Assembly: GCA_017577565.1 (NCBI GenBank)
Contig: PKRH01000080.1
Span: 1-17,133, forward strand
Origin: Thermoanaerobacterales bacterium
GTDB taxonomy: Bacteria > Actinomycetota > Acidimicrobiia > Acidimicrobiales > JACDCH01
Length of the DNA stretch: 17,133 nucleotides
Reading direction: 5' to 3'
The notes under the pieces are model-generated. The model saw only the letters and a list, made by a program, of their open reading frames with translations. It made no database searches and was not told where the DNA came from. Every line of letters starts with the position of its first letter. The stretch's first letter is position 1. The position numbers were made by a program, and so were the translations under genes. Below, piece by piece: positions 1-6,926 of this stretch.

Positions 1-1
1 G

Positions 2-688
2 GTCTGGGCCCACCCCGACGACGAGACGTACCTGGCCGCCGGCGTCATGGCCGCCGCCCGCGACCACGGGCAGCGCGTCGTGTGCGCCACCGCCACCGCC
101 GGCGAGCGCGGCACCGACGACCCCGACACCTGGCCGCCCGACCGCCTCGGCCGGGTGCGCCGCTGGGAGGCGGCCGCCGCCATGGCCGTGCTCGGCGTCC
201 GGGAGCACCTGGTGCTCGGCCTGCCCGACGGCGACCTCGCCGCCCACGAGGAGGAGGGCCTCGACTGGGCCGGCCGCCTCGTCGACGCGGTGGCGCCGGA
301 CACGATCCTGACGTTCGGCCCCGACGGCATGACCTTCCACCCCGACCACCTCGCCGTCCACCGCTGGGTCACGGCCGCCTGGCACCGGCGGGGCCGTCCC
401 GGCCGCCTGCTCCACGCCACCCCGACGGCCGAGCACCTGGCGGCGTTCGGCGACCGCTACGAGGAGTGGGGGATCTACATGACGGAGCAGCGCCCCACGG
501 GCGTGCCGGTCGCGGACGTCGACCTCCACCTGTGCCTCACCGGCCCGGCGCTCGACCGGAAGCTGGCGGCGCTGCGGGCGATGTCGACCCAGACGGCCGG
601 CGCGATCGCGCTCCTGGGCCCGGCGACGTACGCGGCGCAGGTGGCCGAGGAGGTCTTCGTGGCCGCGCCGGCGGCCCCGCCCGGGTAG
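2..688 (+). CDS. PIG-L family deacetylase (5' end cut off)
   Basis: This reading frame is already open at the window edge and starts with V-W-AHPDDE, the signature metal-binding motif of PIG-L/LmbE zinc deacetylases, which remove N-acetyl groups from GlcNAc-type substrates (the family includes MshB and Mca of mycothiol metabolism). A second conserved patch, FHPDHLAVHRW, supplies the later histidines expected for the zinc site. The visible part is 228 residues, near full family length, so probably only about 5-20 N-terminal residues are missing. An internal ATG at 47 lies downstream of the AHPDDE motif and cannot be the real start. The TAG stop is embedded in a TAGCGT element that may be the -10 of the next gene. 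The substrate is not identifiable; nothing specifically marks it as MshB or Mca. The family call is firm. Confidence 0.92.
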   Translation, partial: VWAHPDDETYLAAGVMAAARDHGQRVVCATATAGERGTDDPDTWPPDRLGRVRRWEAAAAMAVLGVREHLVLGLPDGDLAAHEEEGLDWAGRLVDAVAPDTILTFGPDGMTFHPDHLAVHRWVTAAWHRRGRPGRLLHATPTAEHLAAFGDRYEEWGIYMTEQRPTGVPVADVDLHLCLTGPALDRKLAALRAMSTQTAGAIALLGPATYAAQVAEEVFVAAPAAPPG

Positions 689-771
689 CGTCGGGGCCGG
701 GCGGTCCGGGCCGCCGCGGGCGCGGCGGGTCGCCCGGGCTCGCCGAGCGCGCCACGAGGGGGACGATCACG
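686..771 (+). promoter_or_regulatory. Candidate promoter and leader of the SurE-like gene
   Basis: TAGCGT at 686-691 fits the actinobacterial TAnnnT -10 pattern and overlaps the TAG stop of the deacetylase. The same hexamer occurs before two other genes in this window. A small hairpin (GGCGG 700-704, CCGCC 711-715) lies in the predicted leader. A purine-rich GAGGGGG Shine-Dalgarno sequence at 756-762 sits 9 nt before the GTG at 772 and decides that start. No convincing -35 element is visible. Confidence 0.35.
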
Positions 772-1632
772 GTGGGAGCCACGACCGCCACCGGTGCCGC
801 GGATCGCCGCCGCACGACGCTGACCGCCGCCGTGCTGGCCGCCGGACTCGCCCTCGCCTGCGGGGGCGACGGCGGCTCGGACGCCGCGCCCGACGCCGGC
901 GCGGCCGTGGCCGGCGAGGCCGAGGCCTGTGGGCCGCTCGAGATCGTGGTGGTCAACGACGACGGCGTGGGCAGCCCGGCCCTCGACCTGCTCGCCGAGC
1001 GGCTGACCGCCGACGACCGCTTCGAGGCCGAGGTCACGATCGTCGTCCCGGCCGGCGAGCGGAGCGGCACCGGCGACGCCACCACCCCGGGCGGCGCGCC
1101 CCACGACGAGGCGGCGACGCCCGGCGGGGCGCCGGCCCGGGCCGTCGACGGCTACCCGGCCGACGCCGTGGCGGTGGCGCTCGACGACCTGGCGCTGGAC
1201 CCCCACCTGGTCGTGTCCGGCATCAACCTCGGCCAGAACGTCGGGCCCCTCGTCGACGTCTCGGGGACGATCGGCGCCGCCCGCACCGCGCTGCGCCGGG
1301 GCGTGCCCGCGCTGGCGGTCAGCGCCGGCCTCGCCTTCGACGAGGCCCAGTTCGAGGCGGGTGCCGACCTGGCCGCCGACTGGATCGCCGGGAGCTGCGA
1401 CGCCCTGGCCGGGCGGGAGGCGCCGACCGACGCCCTGGCCAGCATCAACGTGCCCGCCTGCCCGCCCGAGCGGATGGGACCGCTGCAGGAGGTTCCGCGG
1501 GCCGCGGCCCTGCGCGAAGGTGAGGACGTCTTCACCTCCACCTGCGACCTCGCCGATCCGGCCCCGGCCGACGACGTGGCCGCCATCCGCGCCGGCTACC
1601 CGGCGCTCACCCTGGTCGACGCCGAGCCCTGA
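772..1632 (+). CDS. SurE-family 5'/3'-nucleotidase with lipoprotein signal
   Basis: SurE enzymes are metal-dependent phosphatases acting on nucleoside monophosphates. The frame shows the N-terminal metal motif VVVNDDGVGSPAL, the PAGERSGTG segment, and the hallmark SGINLGQNVG...SGTIGAA...GVPALAVS block. The two Asp of NDDG, the Ser of RSG and the Asn of GQN, all metal-site residues in the family, are present. The usual Tyr before SGT is Val. The GTG at 772 is chosen because GAGGGGG lies 9 nt upstream and it gives a compact 286-residue product. Unlike cytoplasmic SurE, the N-terminus has basic residues (ADRRRTT), a hydrophobic stretch and a lipobox LALA-C, predicting an exported, lipid-anchored protein. 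A duplicated TPGGAP pair sits in the loop after the RSG motif. The DUF488 gene follows after 11 nt, so they are probably cotranscribed. Classic SurE proteins are about 250 aa; the extra length is the leader and tether. Confidence 0.87.
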   Translation: MGATTATGAADRRRTTLTAAVLAAGLALACGGDGGSDAAPDAGAAVAGEAEACGPLEIVVVNDDGVGSPALDLLAERLTADDRFEAEVTIVVPAGERSGTGDATTPGGAPHDEAATPGGAPARAVDGYPADAVAVALDDLALDPHLVVSGINLGQNVGPLVDVSGTIGAARTALRRGVPALAVSAGLAFDEAQFEAGADLAADWIAGSCDALAGREAPTDALASINVPACPPERMGPLQEVPRAAALREGEDVFTSTCDLADPAPADDVAAIRAGYPALTLVDAEP

Positions 1633-1643
1633 GCACCGGTGAC

Positions 1644-2129
1644 ATGGACGCCCCCGACGTGACCGTCCGCCGCATCTACGAGCCGCCCGAGGCCGACGCC
1701 GGCCGGGCCCGGGTGCTCGTCGACCGCCTGTGGCCCCGGGGGGTCGCCAAGGCCGCCGCGGGCATCGACGAGTGGGCCAAGGACGCCGCCCCCAGCACCG
1801 AGCTGCGGCGCTGGTACGGCCACGAGCCGGAGCGCTGGCCCGAGTTCGCCCGCCGCTACCGCGACGAGCTGCACCGCCCGCCGGCGTCCGGCGCGGTCGG
1901 CCGGCTGCTCGCGCTGGCCCGGGAGCGGCCGCTCACGCTGGTCACCGCCACCCGCGACGTCGACCGCTCGGGCGCGCGCGTCCTGGCCGACCACCTGCGG
2001 GAGGTGGCGGGCCGGGCCGGTGGGTGCGAGGACGAGGGCGGCGAGGCGCCCTGCTTCGCCCACCTGCTCGACCTCGACGAGGAACCGGACGAGGCCGGCG
2101 ACGGCTCGCCGCCCGATCGGCCGGACTGA
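1644..2129 (+). CDS. DUF488 family protein
   Basis: A 161-residue protein with the DUF488 signature: VRRIYEP near the N-terminus, the core motif DRLWPRG (residues 27-33), W-x-K-x-AAPS, LRRWYGHEPERWPEF and RYRDEL, then a strand-rich LTLVTATRD segment followed by ARVLADHL. Family members are small cytoplasmic proteins of unknown biochemical function, often called uncharacterised conserved YeaO-like proteins. The family is usually about 115-125 residues. Here an extra tail (about residues 125-161) is acidic and glycine-rich with one Cys pair (GGCEDEGGEAPC), which is not part of the usual domain. The start ATG lies 11 nt after the SurE stop with only a weak GGTGA-like ribosome site, so translational coupling is likely. 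Family assignment is solid; function is unknown. Confidence 0.88.
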   Translation: MDAPDVTVRRIYEPPEADAGRARVLVDRLWPRGVAKAAAGIDEWAKDAAPSTELRRWYGHEPERWPEFARRYRDELHRPPASGAVGRLLALARERPLTLVTATRDVDRSGARVLADHLREVAGRAGGCEDEGGEAPCFAHLLDLDEEPDEAGDGSPPDRPD

Positions 2130-2228
2130 TCGTTCGCTCGCGGACACCGCTGTTCTGCCTATGCTGCCTGGAGCCCTGGGCCCAGGCCCGGGCCCCCGCC
2201 CACTCGACGACGAGCAAGGTGATCCCAC
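2130..2228 (+). promoter_or_regulatory. Leader of the four-cysteine gene: TATGCT, palindrome, SD
   Basis: A TAnnnT-type -10 candidate, TATGCT, is at 2160-2165 without a clear -35. It is followed by a perfect 12-bp palindrome CCTGGGCCCAGG at 2175-2186, which could be an operator or a weak hairpin. The Shine-Dalgarno sequence AAGGTGAT at 2216-2223, 5 nt before GTG 2229, is strong and fixes that start over any downstream codon. Confidence 0.35.
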
Positions 2229-2477
<249 letters not shown>

Positions 2478-2492
2478 CCCGCTGACGGCCGG

Positions 2493-2508
2493 CGGGCCGG
2501 ACGGCCCG
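2493..2508 (+). terminator. Short GC hairpin after the four-cysteine gene
   Basis: CGGGCC (2493-2498) and GGCCCG (2503-2508) form a 6-bp all-GC stem with a GGAC loop, 15 nt after the TGA stop. There is no U-tract. A second GC inverted repeat (CCCGG 2591-2595, CCGGG 2602-2606) lies closer to the convergent SDR and could serve it. The rest of the 145-bp convergent gap 2478-2622 shows nothing else recognisable. Confidence 0.4.
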
Positions 2509-2622
2509 ACGGCGCACCGGTTCCGAGGACCGCGCAGCGGTGGCGCACGGCGCGTCGGGGCGTCGTGGCCGCCGCTGTGGCGCGCCCGGGCCCGGTCGCG
2601 GCCGGGTCGTGTCAGGCCCCGG

Positions 2623-3453
2623 TCACCCCAGCCGCCCGAACATGAACTGGGCCACCGGCGTCGCGTCGGGGAAGGCCCCGGTGAGGCCGGCGGCCAGGTA
2701 GCCCTGGTCGGAGATCAGCGTCTGGCCGCTGATGGCGGCCGCCGCCGGGCTGCACAGGAACACGAGCGCGCAGGCCTGCTCGATCGGCGTCGACGGCTCG
2801 GTGCCGACGTCGGCCCGGTAGTCGGCGGCGAAGGTGAGCCACAGGTCCTTGTTGGCCTGGGCGAGCGGCGTGTCGGTGGGGCCGGGGCAGATGGCGTTGA
2901 TCCGGATGCCCCGCTTCATGAGCGGGTGCGCCTGCCGGGCCACGTAGGCGCACATGGCCTGCTTGGTCGACATGTAGTCGGCCTTGCCGTGGCGCTGGAA
3001 CCAGTCGACCGCGGCGTCCCAGTCGGTGGTCTCCAGCAGCTCGGTGAGCTGCTCGAGGTTGGCCTCCCACCCGAGCCCGGCGGCCGAGGAGATCATGCCG
3101 ATGGCGCTGCCCCGGGGCAGGGCGTCCCGATCGAGCAGCCGGTCGACGAGGTAGCGGTGGGCGACGAAGTTGATGCGCTCGATGCCGGGGGTGCCGTCGG
3201 CGACCCCGGCGCAGCACAGCAGCGCGTCGAACGGGCCGCCGGCCTCCTCGAGGGCGGCGTCGACGGACCCCCGCTCGGCGAGGTCCACGTGGACCGGCTG
3301 GACGCCCGGCAGGGTGACGGCGGCGCGGTCCATGACGACGACCTCGGCGCCGGCGTCCAGCAGCAGCTCGGCGGCGGCGGCCCCCATGCCCGAGGCCCCG
3401 CCGACGACGAGGGCCCGCTTCCCGTCGAAGCGGAAGGCGTCGAACAGGCTCAT
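2623..3453 (-). CDS. SDR oxidoreductase, 3-alpha-hydroxysteroid dehydrogenase type
   Basis: A 276-residue short-chain dehydrogenase. It has the nucleotide-binding GGASGMG loop (residues 18-24), D42 after the second strand (MDRA, favouring NAD), CCAG in place of NNAG (80-83), catalytic S122/S123, Y160 and K164 (YMSTK), and the ICPGPTDTP segment. The Ser-to-Tyr distance is about 37 residues rather than the usual 12-14. An insertion here is characteristic of the 3-alpha-HSD/carbonyl reductase (HsdA-like) subgroup, as is the GIERINF context. It probably interconverts a hydroxyl and a ketone on a steroid-like or other bulky substrate; the substrate is inferred, not seen. The ATG lies 11 nt after the ligase stop and is preceded by a triple AGGTGA ribosome site, so it is the second gene of that operon. 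Confidence 0.9.
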   Translation of the reverse strand: MSLFDAFRFDGKRALVVGGASGMGAAAAELLLDAGAEVVVMDRAAVTLPGVQPVHVDLAERGSVDAALEEAGGPFDALLCCAGVADGTPGIERINFVAHRYLVDRLLDRDALPRGSAIGMISSAAGLGWEANLEQLTELLETTDWDAAVDWFQRHGKADYMSTKQAMCAYVARQAHPLMKRGIRINAICPGPTDTPLAQANKDLWLTFAADYRADVGTEPSTPIEQACALVFLCSPAAAAISGQTLISDQGYLAAGLTGAFPDATPVAQFMFGRLG

Positions 3454-3470
3454 GTCACCTCACCTCACCT
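3454..3470 (-). promoter_or_regulatory. Triplicated ribosome-binding site between ligase and SDR
   Basis: Read on the minus strand, this stretch is AGGTGAGGTGAGGTGAC immediately before the SDR ATG. It holds three overlapping AGGTGA copies, the first of which contains the TGA stop codon of the upstream ligase. Termination and re-initiation therefore occur within one 30S footprint, which implies translational coupling of the two genes. Confidence 0.7.
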
Positions 3471-5099
3471 CTTCTCGTAGGTGATGCCGGACGCCTCGAC
3501 GTCCCAGGTGGTGGGCGTGACGCCCTCGGCCCGCAGCTCCCGCTTGAGCACCCGGCCGACGGGGCTCCGGGGGAGCTGGTCGCGGAACTCGATGTAGCGG
3601 GGCAGGGCGAAGTAGGGGAGCTCGTCGAGGCACCAGCGGAACAGCTCCTCCTCGGTGAGCCGGGCGTCGGGCGCGAGGGTGGCGGTGACCTTGAGGTCGT
3701 CCTCGGTGAGCTGGCTGGGCACCGCGTGCACCGCGACGTCCGCGACGGCGGGGTGCTTCATGAGGATGCGCTCGACCTCGAAGCTGGAGATGTTCTCGCC
3801 CCGGCGGCGCAGGTAGTCGGCCTTGCGGTCGACGAAGTAGAGGTAGCCGTCCTCGTCGATCCGGCCGATGTCGCCGGTGTGGTACCACCAGTTGCGGCTG
3901 GTGGCGACGGTGGCCTCGGGCCGGCCCCAGTAGCCCTCGAACATCACGTGGGGCCGCTTGGGGCGGATGACGATCTCGCCCTCGCTGCCCCGGGGGAGCT
4001 CGTTGTCGTCGTCGTCGAAGATGCGGACGTCGAAGTACTCGGTGTTGATCACCCCCGCGGCGTTGGGCTTGTTCTCGACCCCGGGGGGCTGCCAGGAGAT
4101 CAGGCTCGCCTCGGTGACCCCGTAGGCGCCGGAGAAGGTCTCGATCCCGAACCGCTCCCGGATGATCCGGTCGACCTCGACCGGCAGCGGGGCGGCGCCC
4201 ATGAGGCGGAGGGTCGTGTTGGCCTCGGGGGCGCCGGAGCGGGGCATCTCCGGCCGGTCCACGTCGTGGGCCAGCAGGTAGGCCATCGTGCCCAGCGTGG
4301 AGGTGATGGTGGCCCCCACCCGGTTCATCTCCGGCCAGAAGTTGGACACCGAGAACCGCCGGTAGATCGCGGCCCGCCCGCCGAACACCAGCGGGCCCAG
4401 CACCGCGGTCACCAGCGCGTTGAAGTGGAACAGCGGCAGCGGCGTCCACACCACGTCGTCGGCCGTGCGCCGCCAGCAGATGCCGATCTGCTCGGTCAGG
4501 GCCACGTGGTAGTTGTGGCTGAGCATGCAGCCCTTCGACGGGCCGGTCGTGCCGCCGGTGTAGATGAACGTGGCCAGGTCCGACGGCCGCGACTCGATCG
4601 CCGGGCGGCGCTCGTCCGCCTGGAGCAGGCCGTCCCAGGCGTGGACCTTCGCCTGCACCCCGTCGACGGCGCCGGTGTCCCCGACCACCACCACGTGCTC
4701 GAGCTCCGGCACCCGGTCGGCCACCCGGGCCACCCGCTCGGCCAGCGACTCCTCGACCACCACGACCCGGGCGCCGCAGTCGGTCAGCTGGTGGACCAGG
4801 TAGTCGCCCTTGTAGGCGGTGTTGATCGGCACCGCCACCCCGCCGCCGCGCACCGCGCCCCACCAGGCCAGCATCGCCTCCGGCGAGTTCTCGATCAGCG
4901 TCGCCACCCGGTCCCCGGGCGTGACGCCGAGGTCCGCGTAGGCGTTGGCCAGCCGGTTGGCCGTCGCCTCCACCTCGGCCGCCGTGAACGCCGTCCCGCA
5001 CACGTCCAGGTAGGGCGAGTCCGGGTCCGCCTCCAGGCGCTGGTCCAGCACCCGGTTGCAGGTCGACATCTCACCGCTGCGCCAGATCGGGTCAGACAT
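3465..5099 (-). CDS. AMP-dependent acyl-CoA synthetase/ligase
   Basis: A 544-residue ANL-superfamily adenylating enzyme: a carboxylic acid plus ATP gives an acyl-adenylate, then the CoA thioester. Visible motifs are the P-loop-like YTGGTTGPSKG (about 180-190), the adenine-pocket segment GAYGVTEAS, the hinge region YHTGDIGRIDEDGYLYFVDRK, RRGENISSFEVE, and the C-terminal catalytic Lys in GRVLKREL (about 519). The overall flavour is that of crotonobetaine/carnitine- or fatty/steroid-acid-CoA ligases (CaiC/FadD-like). The ATG at 5099 (MSDPIWRSG) is preferred; an in-frame GTG at 5132 would add 11 residues with no family support. It is the first gene of an operon with the HSD-type SDR, which suggests CoA activation of a ring- or chain-containing acid also handled by a dehydrogenase. 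The exact substrate is unknown. Confidence 0.93.
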   Translation of the reverse strand: MSDPIWRSGEMSTCNRVLDQRLEADPDSPYLDVCGTAFTAAEVEATANRLANAYADLGVTPGDRVATLIENSPEAMLAWWGAVRGGGVAVPINTAYKGDYLVHQLTDCGARVVVVEESLAERVARVADRVPELEHVVVVGDTGAVDGVQAKVHAWDGLLQADERRPAIESRPSDLATFIYTGGTTGPSKGCMLSHNYHVALTEQIGICWRRTADDVVWTPLPLFHFNALVTAVLGPLVFGGRAAIYRRFSVSNFWPEMNRVGATITSTLGTMAYLLAHDVDRPEMPRSGAPEANTTLRLMGAAPLPVEVDRIIRERFGIETFSGAYGVTEASLISWQPPGVENKPNAAGVINTEYFDVRIFDDDDNELPRGSEGEIVIRPKRPHVMFEGYWGRPEATVATSRNWWYHTGDIGRIDEDGYLYFVDRKADYLRRRGENISSFEVERILMKHPAVADVAVHAVPSQLTEDDLKVTATLAPDARLTEEELFRWCLDELPYFALPRYIEFRDQLPRSPVGRVLKRELRAEGVTPTTWDVEASGITYEKR

Positions 5100-5188
5100 C
5101 GGCACCCCCGTCCGCCGGGCCGTCGCCGGCACACCTCATGCGAACCCCCTCCACGCCGTCGCCGCCGGCAGCCGCGGCAGCGGCGCAG

Positions 5189-5200
5189 ATTGTATATAAC
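5189..5200 (-). promoter_or_regulatory. AT-rich -10-like element of the ligase-SDR operon
   Basis: This is one of the few AT runs in the whole upstream 12.5 kb. The minus strand contains TACAAT, five of six matches to TATAAT. A start of transcription about 7 nt downstream would give a leader of roughly 80 nt before the ATG at 5099. No TTGACA-like -35 is present at 16-18 nt. Confidence 0.4.
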
Positions 5201-5383
5201 TCGCCGCCCACCACCCGGCCCGGCGGACCGGGCACGATCCAGGCCCGCCGGCTGGGACCGCTCGTCATGCGGCCCGGCCCCCGGGTGGAGGTGCGGGAGA
5301 ACGCCTTCCCCACCCCGCTCGAGGACCGCGGCCGCCGGCGGCGCGCCCTCACGGGGCCGGGTCGGGCCGGGCGGGCGCGCCGC

Positions 5384-5389
5384 TAGCGT
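5384..5389 (+). promoter_or_regulatory. TAGCGT -10-like element of the pirin gene
   Basis: TAGCGT fits TAnnnT and is placed so that transcription would start near 5396, giving a short leader of about 23 nt that contains the AGGAGGTGA ribosome site before ATG 5419. The same hexamer precedes the SurE-like and LLM genes. Confidence 0.4.
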
Positions 5390-5418
5390 GGTCGCCACGC
5401 TCGCCAGGAGGTGATGCC

Positions 5419-6420
5419 ATGCCCGCCGTCACGGTCGAGGACGCCAGCGCCCTCCCCCGCATCGTCGCACCGCCCCCCGGTGCGCGCGACCGCCCGATCC
5501 GCTCGATCTCCGAGGCCACCCGCGGGTTCGAGGGCGAGGGTTTCCCGGTGCGCCGGGCCTTCGCCGGCGTGCCGCTGAGCGAGCTCGACCCCTTCGTCCA
5601 CCTCGACCAGATGGGCGAGGTGAACTACGCCCCCGGCGAGCCGAAGGGCACGCCCTGGCACCCCCACCGGGGCTTCGAGACCGTCACCTACATGATGGAC
5701 GGCGTCATCCAGCACGCCGACTCGACCGGTGGCGGGGGCGTCATCCGCGACGGCGCCACCCAGTGGATGACCGCGGGCAAGGGCATCCTGCACATCGAGA
5801 CCCCGCCCGACGACGTGGTGGCCGCCGGCGGCTGGTTCCACGGCCTGCAGCTGTGGGTCAACCTCCCCCGGTCGAAGAAGTGGGTCGACCCCCGCTACCA
5901 GGACCTGGCGGCCGACCACGTGGCGCTGGGCACGACGCCCGCCGCCGACACGCTGCTGCGGGTGATCGCCGGCGAGGTCGGCGGGCTCCGGGGGCCGGGC
6001 GCGACGCACACGCCGATGGCGATGGTGCACGCCACGCTGTCGCCCGGGGCCCGGGCGGTGATCCCCTGGCCGCCGTCGTTCAACTGCCTGGTCTACGTGT
6101 TGGGCGGCGCCGGGCTGGTCGGCGCCGAGCGGGTGCCGGTCGCCACCGGGAACCTGACCGTCTTCGGCCCCGGCGACGTGTTCACCGTCGAGGCGGCGCC
6201 CCACCAGGACACCCGCACCGGCGGGCTGGAGCTGCTGTTCCTCGGCGGGCAGCCGATCCGCGAGCCCGTCGCCTGGTACGGCCCGTTCGTCATGAACACC
6301 AAGGCCGAGATCCAGCAGGCGTTCGAGGACTTCCGCGCCGGCCGCCTCGGCACGGTGCCCACCCACACGCAGGCGCCGACCGACGAGGTGGCCGAGCGCA
6401 CCGGCTCGCCGCTCGACTGA
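5419..6420 (+). CDS. Pirin family protein (cupin metalloprotein)
   Basis: A 333-residue two-cupin protein with the classic pirin core: FVHLDQMGE, WHPHRGFETVTYMMDG, H-x-DSTGGGGVIRDGATQWMTAGKGILHIE. The four iron ligands known for pirins map to H81, H83, H125 and E127 and are all present, so the metal site should be intact. The C-terminal pirin domain follows (FGPGDVFTVEAAP, LELLFLGGQPIREPVAWYGPFVMNT). Bacterial pirins include quercetin dioxygenases and modulators of central metabolism; which role applies here cannot be told. The start is set by a near-perfect Shine-Dalgarno AGGAGGTGA five bases upstream. The ORF is about 40 residues longer than typical bacterial pirins, mostly as an N-terminal Pro-rich extension and a C-terminal tail. 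It is convergent with the ABM-domain gene, with a strong hairpin between. Confidence 0.93.
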   Translation: MPAVTVEDASALPRIVAPPPGARDRPIRSISEATRGFEGEGFPVRRAFAGVPLSELDPFVHLDQMGEVNYAPGEPKGTPWHPHRGFETVTYMMDGVIQHADSTGGGGVIRDGATQWMTAGKGILHIETPPDDVVAAGGWFHGLQLWVNLPRSKKWVDPRYQDLAADHVALGTTPAADTLLRVIAGEVGGLRGPGATHTPMAMVHATLSPGARAVIPWPPSFNCLVYVLGGAGLVGAERVPVATGNLTVFGPGDVFTVEAAPHQDTRTGGLELLFLGGQPIREPVAWYGPFVMNTKAEIQQAFEDFRAGRLGTVPTHTQAPTDEVAERTGSPLD

Positions 6421-6426
6421 CGGTCG

Positions 6427-6453
6427 CGGCCGGCCGGGGCGCCCGGCCGGCCG
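6427..6453. terminator. Bidirectional hairpin between pirin and ABM genes
   Basis: CGGCCGGCCGGG (6427-6438) pairs perfectly with CCCGGCCGGCCG (6442-6453), a 12-bp all-GC stem with a 3-nt loop. It fills the 36-bp gap between the two convergent stop codons. No U-tract is present on either strand. Confidence 0.7.
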
Positions 6454-6456
6454 GGC

Positions 6457-6759
6457 TCAGGCGATCTCCGCGGCGACCCGGTAGAGGCCGGGGCTGGCGG
6501 TGGCGAGGGCGGCCGCCCGCCGGGCGTGCGCCGCGGCCGCCGGGTCGGCCTGCGTGGCCCGGGCGTCCTCGGCCCGGCGCCAGCGGGCGACGTTGACGAC
6601 CCGCCGCCCGTCCAGGGAGGCGAGCAGCGTCAGCGACTCGAAGCCGGGCCGGTGGCGGATCACCTCCTCGGCGCCGGCGGTCAGCACGTCGAGCAGCGCC
6701 TGCTGGTGGGCGGGCTCGACGTCGAAGACGTTCACGAAGGTCACGGGCTCGTCGCTCAC
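6457..6759 (-). CDS. ABM-domain (antibiotic biosynthesis monooxygenase-like) protein
   Basis: A 100-residue single-domain protein of the dimeric alpha/beta-barrel ABM fold: VTFVNVFDVEPAHQQALLDVL, EEVIRHRPGFESLTLLASLDGRRVVNVARWRRAEDARA. The PGF...S...LDG...N.A.W pattern is typical. The family includes cofactor-free quinone-forming monooxygenases and haem-binding or degrading enzymes, as well as many proteins of unknown role, so a specific reaction cannot be assigned. The ATG at 6759 has an AAGGA ribosome site about 6 nt upstream. The gene is divergent from the ECF41 sigma factor across a 167-bp gap. ECF41 genes are typically next to a small redox or decarboxylase-type gene they control, so this is the best candidate for the sigma factor's own target. 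Confidence 0.88.
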   Translation of the reverse strand: MSDEPVTFVNVFDVEPAHQQALLDVLTAGAEEVIRHRPGFESLTLLASLDGRRVVNVARWRRAEDARATQADPAAAAHARRAAALATASPGLYRVAAEIA

Positions 6760-6890
6760 GGCCGGTTCCTTTCCGTCGGGTCCGTCGGGCGGCGGGGTCC
6801 GTCCCGCCGCCCGGTCGTGACGACGCAGCCGACCGGGACGTCAGGTCCGGTCCCGTGGTGCCGGCCGCGCCCGCGGGGCGAGCGGCGAGA

Positions 6891-6917
6891 CCTCACACCG
6901 CGGGCGGCCGCCTCGTC
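6891..6917 (+). promoter_or_regulatory. Candidate ECF41-type promoter of the sigma factor gene
   Basis: CCTCACA (6891-6897) matches five of seven bases of the TGTCACA -35 motif described for ECF41 promoters, and CGTC lies exactly 16 nt further on (6914-6917). Transcription would then start at or just before ATG 6927, giving a leaderless mRNA. This agrees with the absence of any Shine-Dalgarno before that ATG. The consensus is recalled, not searched. Confidence 0.4.
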
Positions 6918-6926
6918 GGTACGGTC

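Larger units (their letters stand above)
5100..5418. other. Divergent intergenic region, ligase operon / pirin gene
   Basis: About 320 bp without a supportable gene. The overlapping short open frames here are low-complexity Arg/Pro/Gly products of GC bias. An AT-rich island at 5189-5200 stands out. On the minus strand it reads TTATATACAAT and offers a -10 hexamer TACAAT (5194 down to 5189) for the ligase operon, with no good -35. On the plus strand TAGCGT at 5384-5389 is a -10 candidate for the pirin gene, and AGGAGGTGA at 5406-5414 is its ribosome site. Confidence 0.5.

Noticed and set aside
82..771. N-terminal extension of the SurE frame back to 82
   Set aside because: The extension is Arg/Gly/Pro-only sequence from the wrong frame of the deacetylase gene; the GTG at 772 has a ribosome site and a proper signal peptide.
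5092..5386. Overlapping small open frames in the ligase-pirin gap (for example 5138-5386 plus, 5092-5352 minus)
   Set aside because: No ribosome site, low-complexity Ala/Pro/Arg product, and no recognisable family; treated as intergenic.
3726..5414. 562-codon plus-strand open frame opposite the acyl-CoA synthetase
   Set aside because: Translates to repetitive His/Val/Gly/Arg sequence without any domain, while the minus strand holds all ANL motifs.
6816..6822. CGTGACG as a possible minus-strand ECF41 -35 for the ABM gene
   Set aside because: Reads CGTCACG on the minus strand (five of seven matches), but no CGTC sits at 16 nt, so target-promoter status cannot be claimed from sequence.
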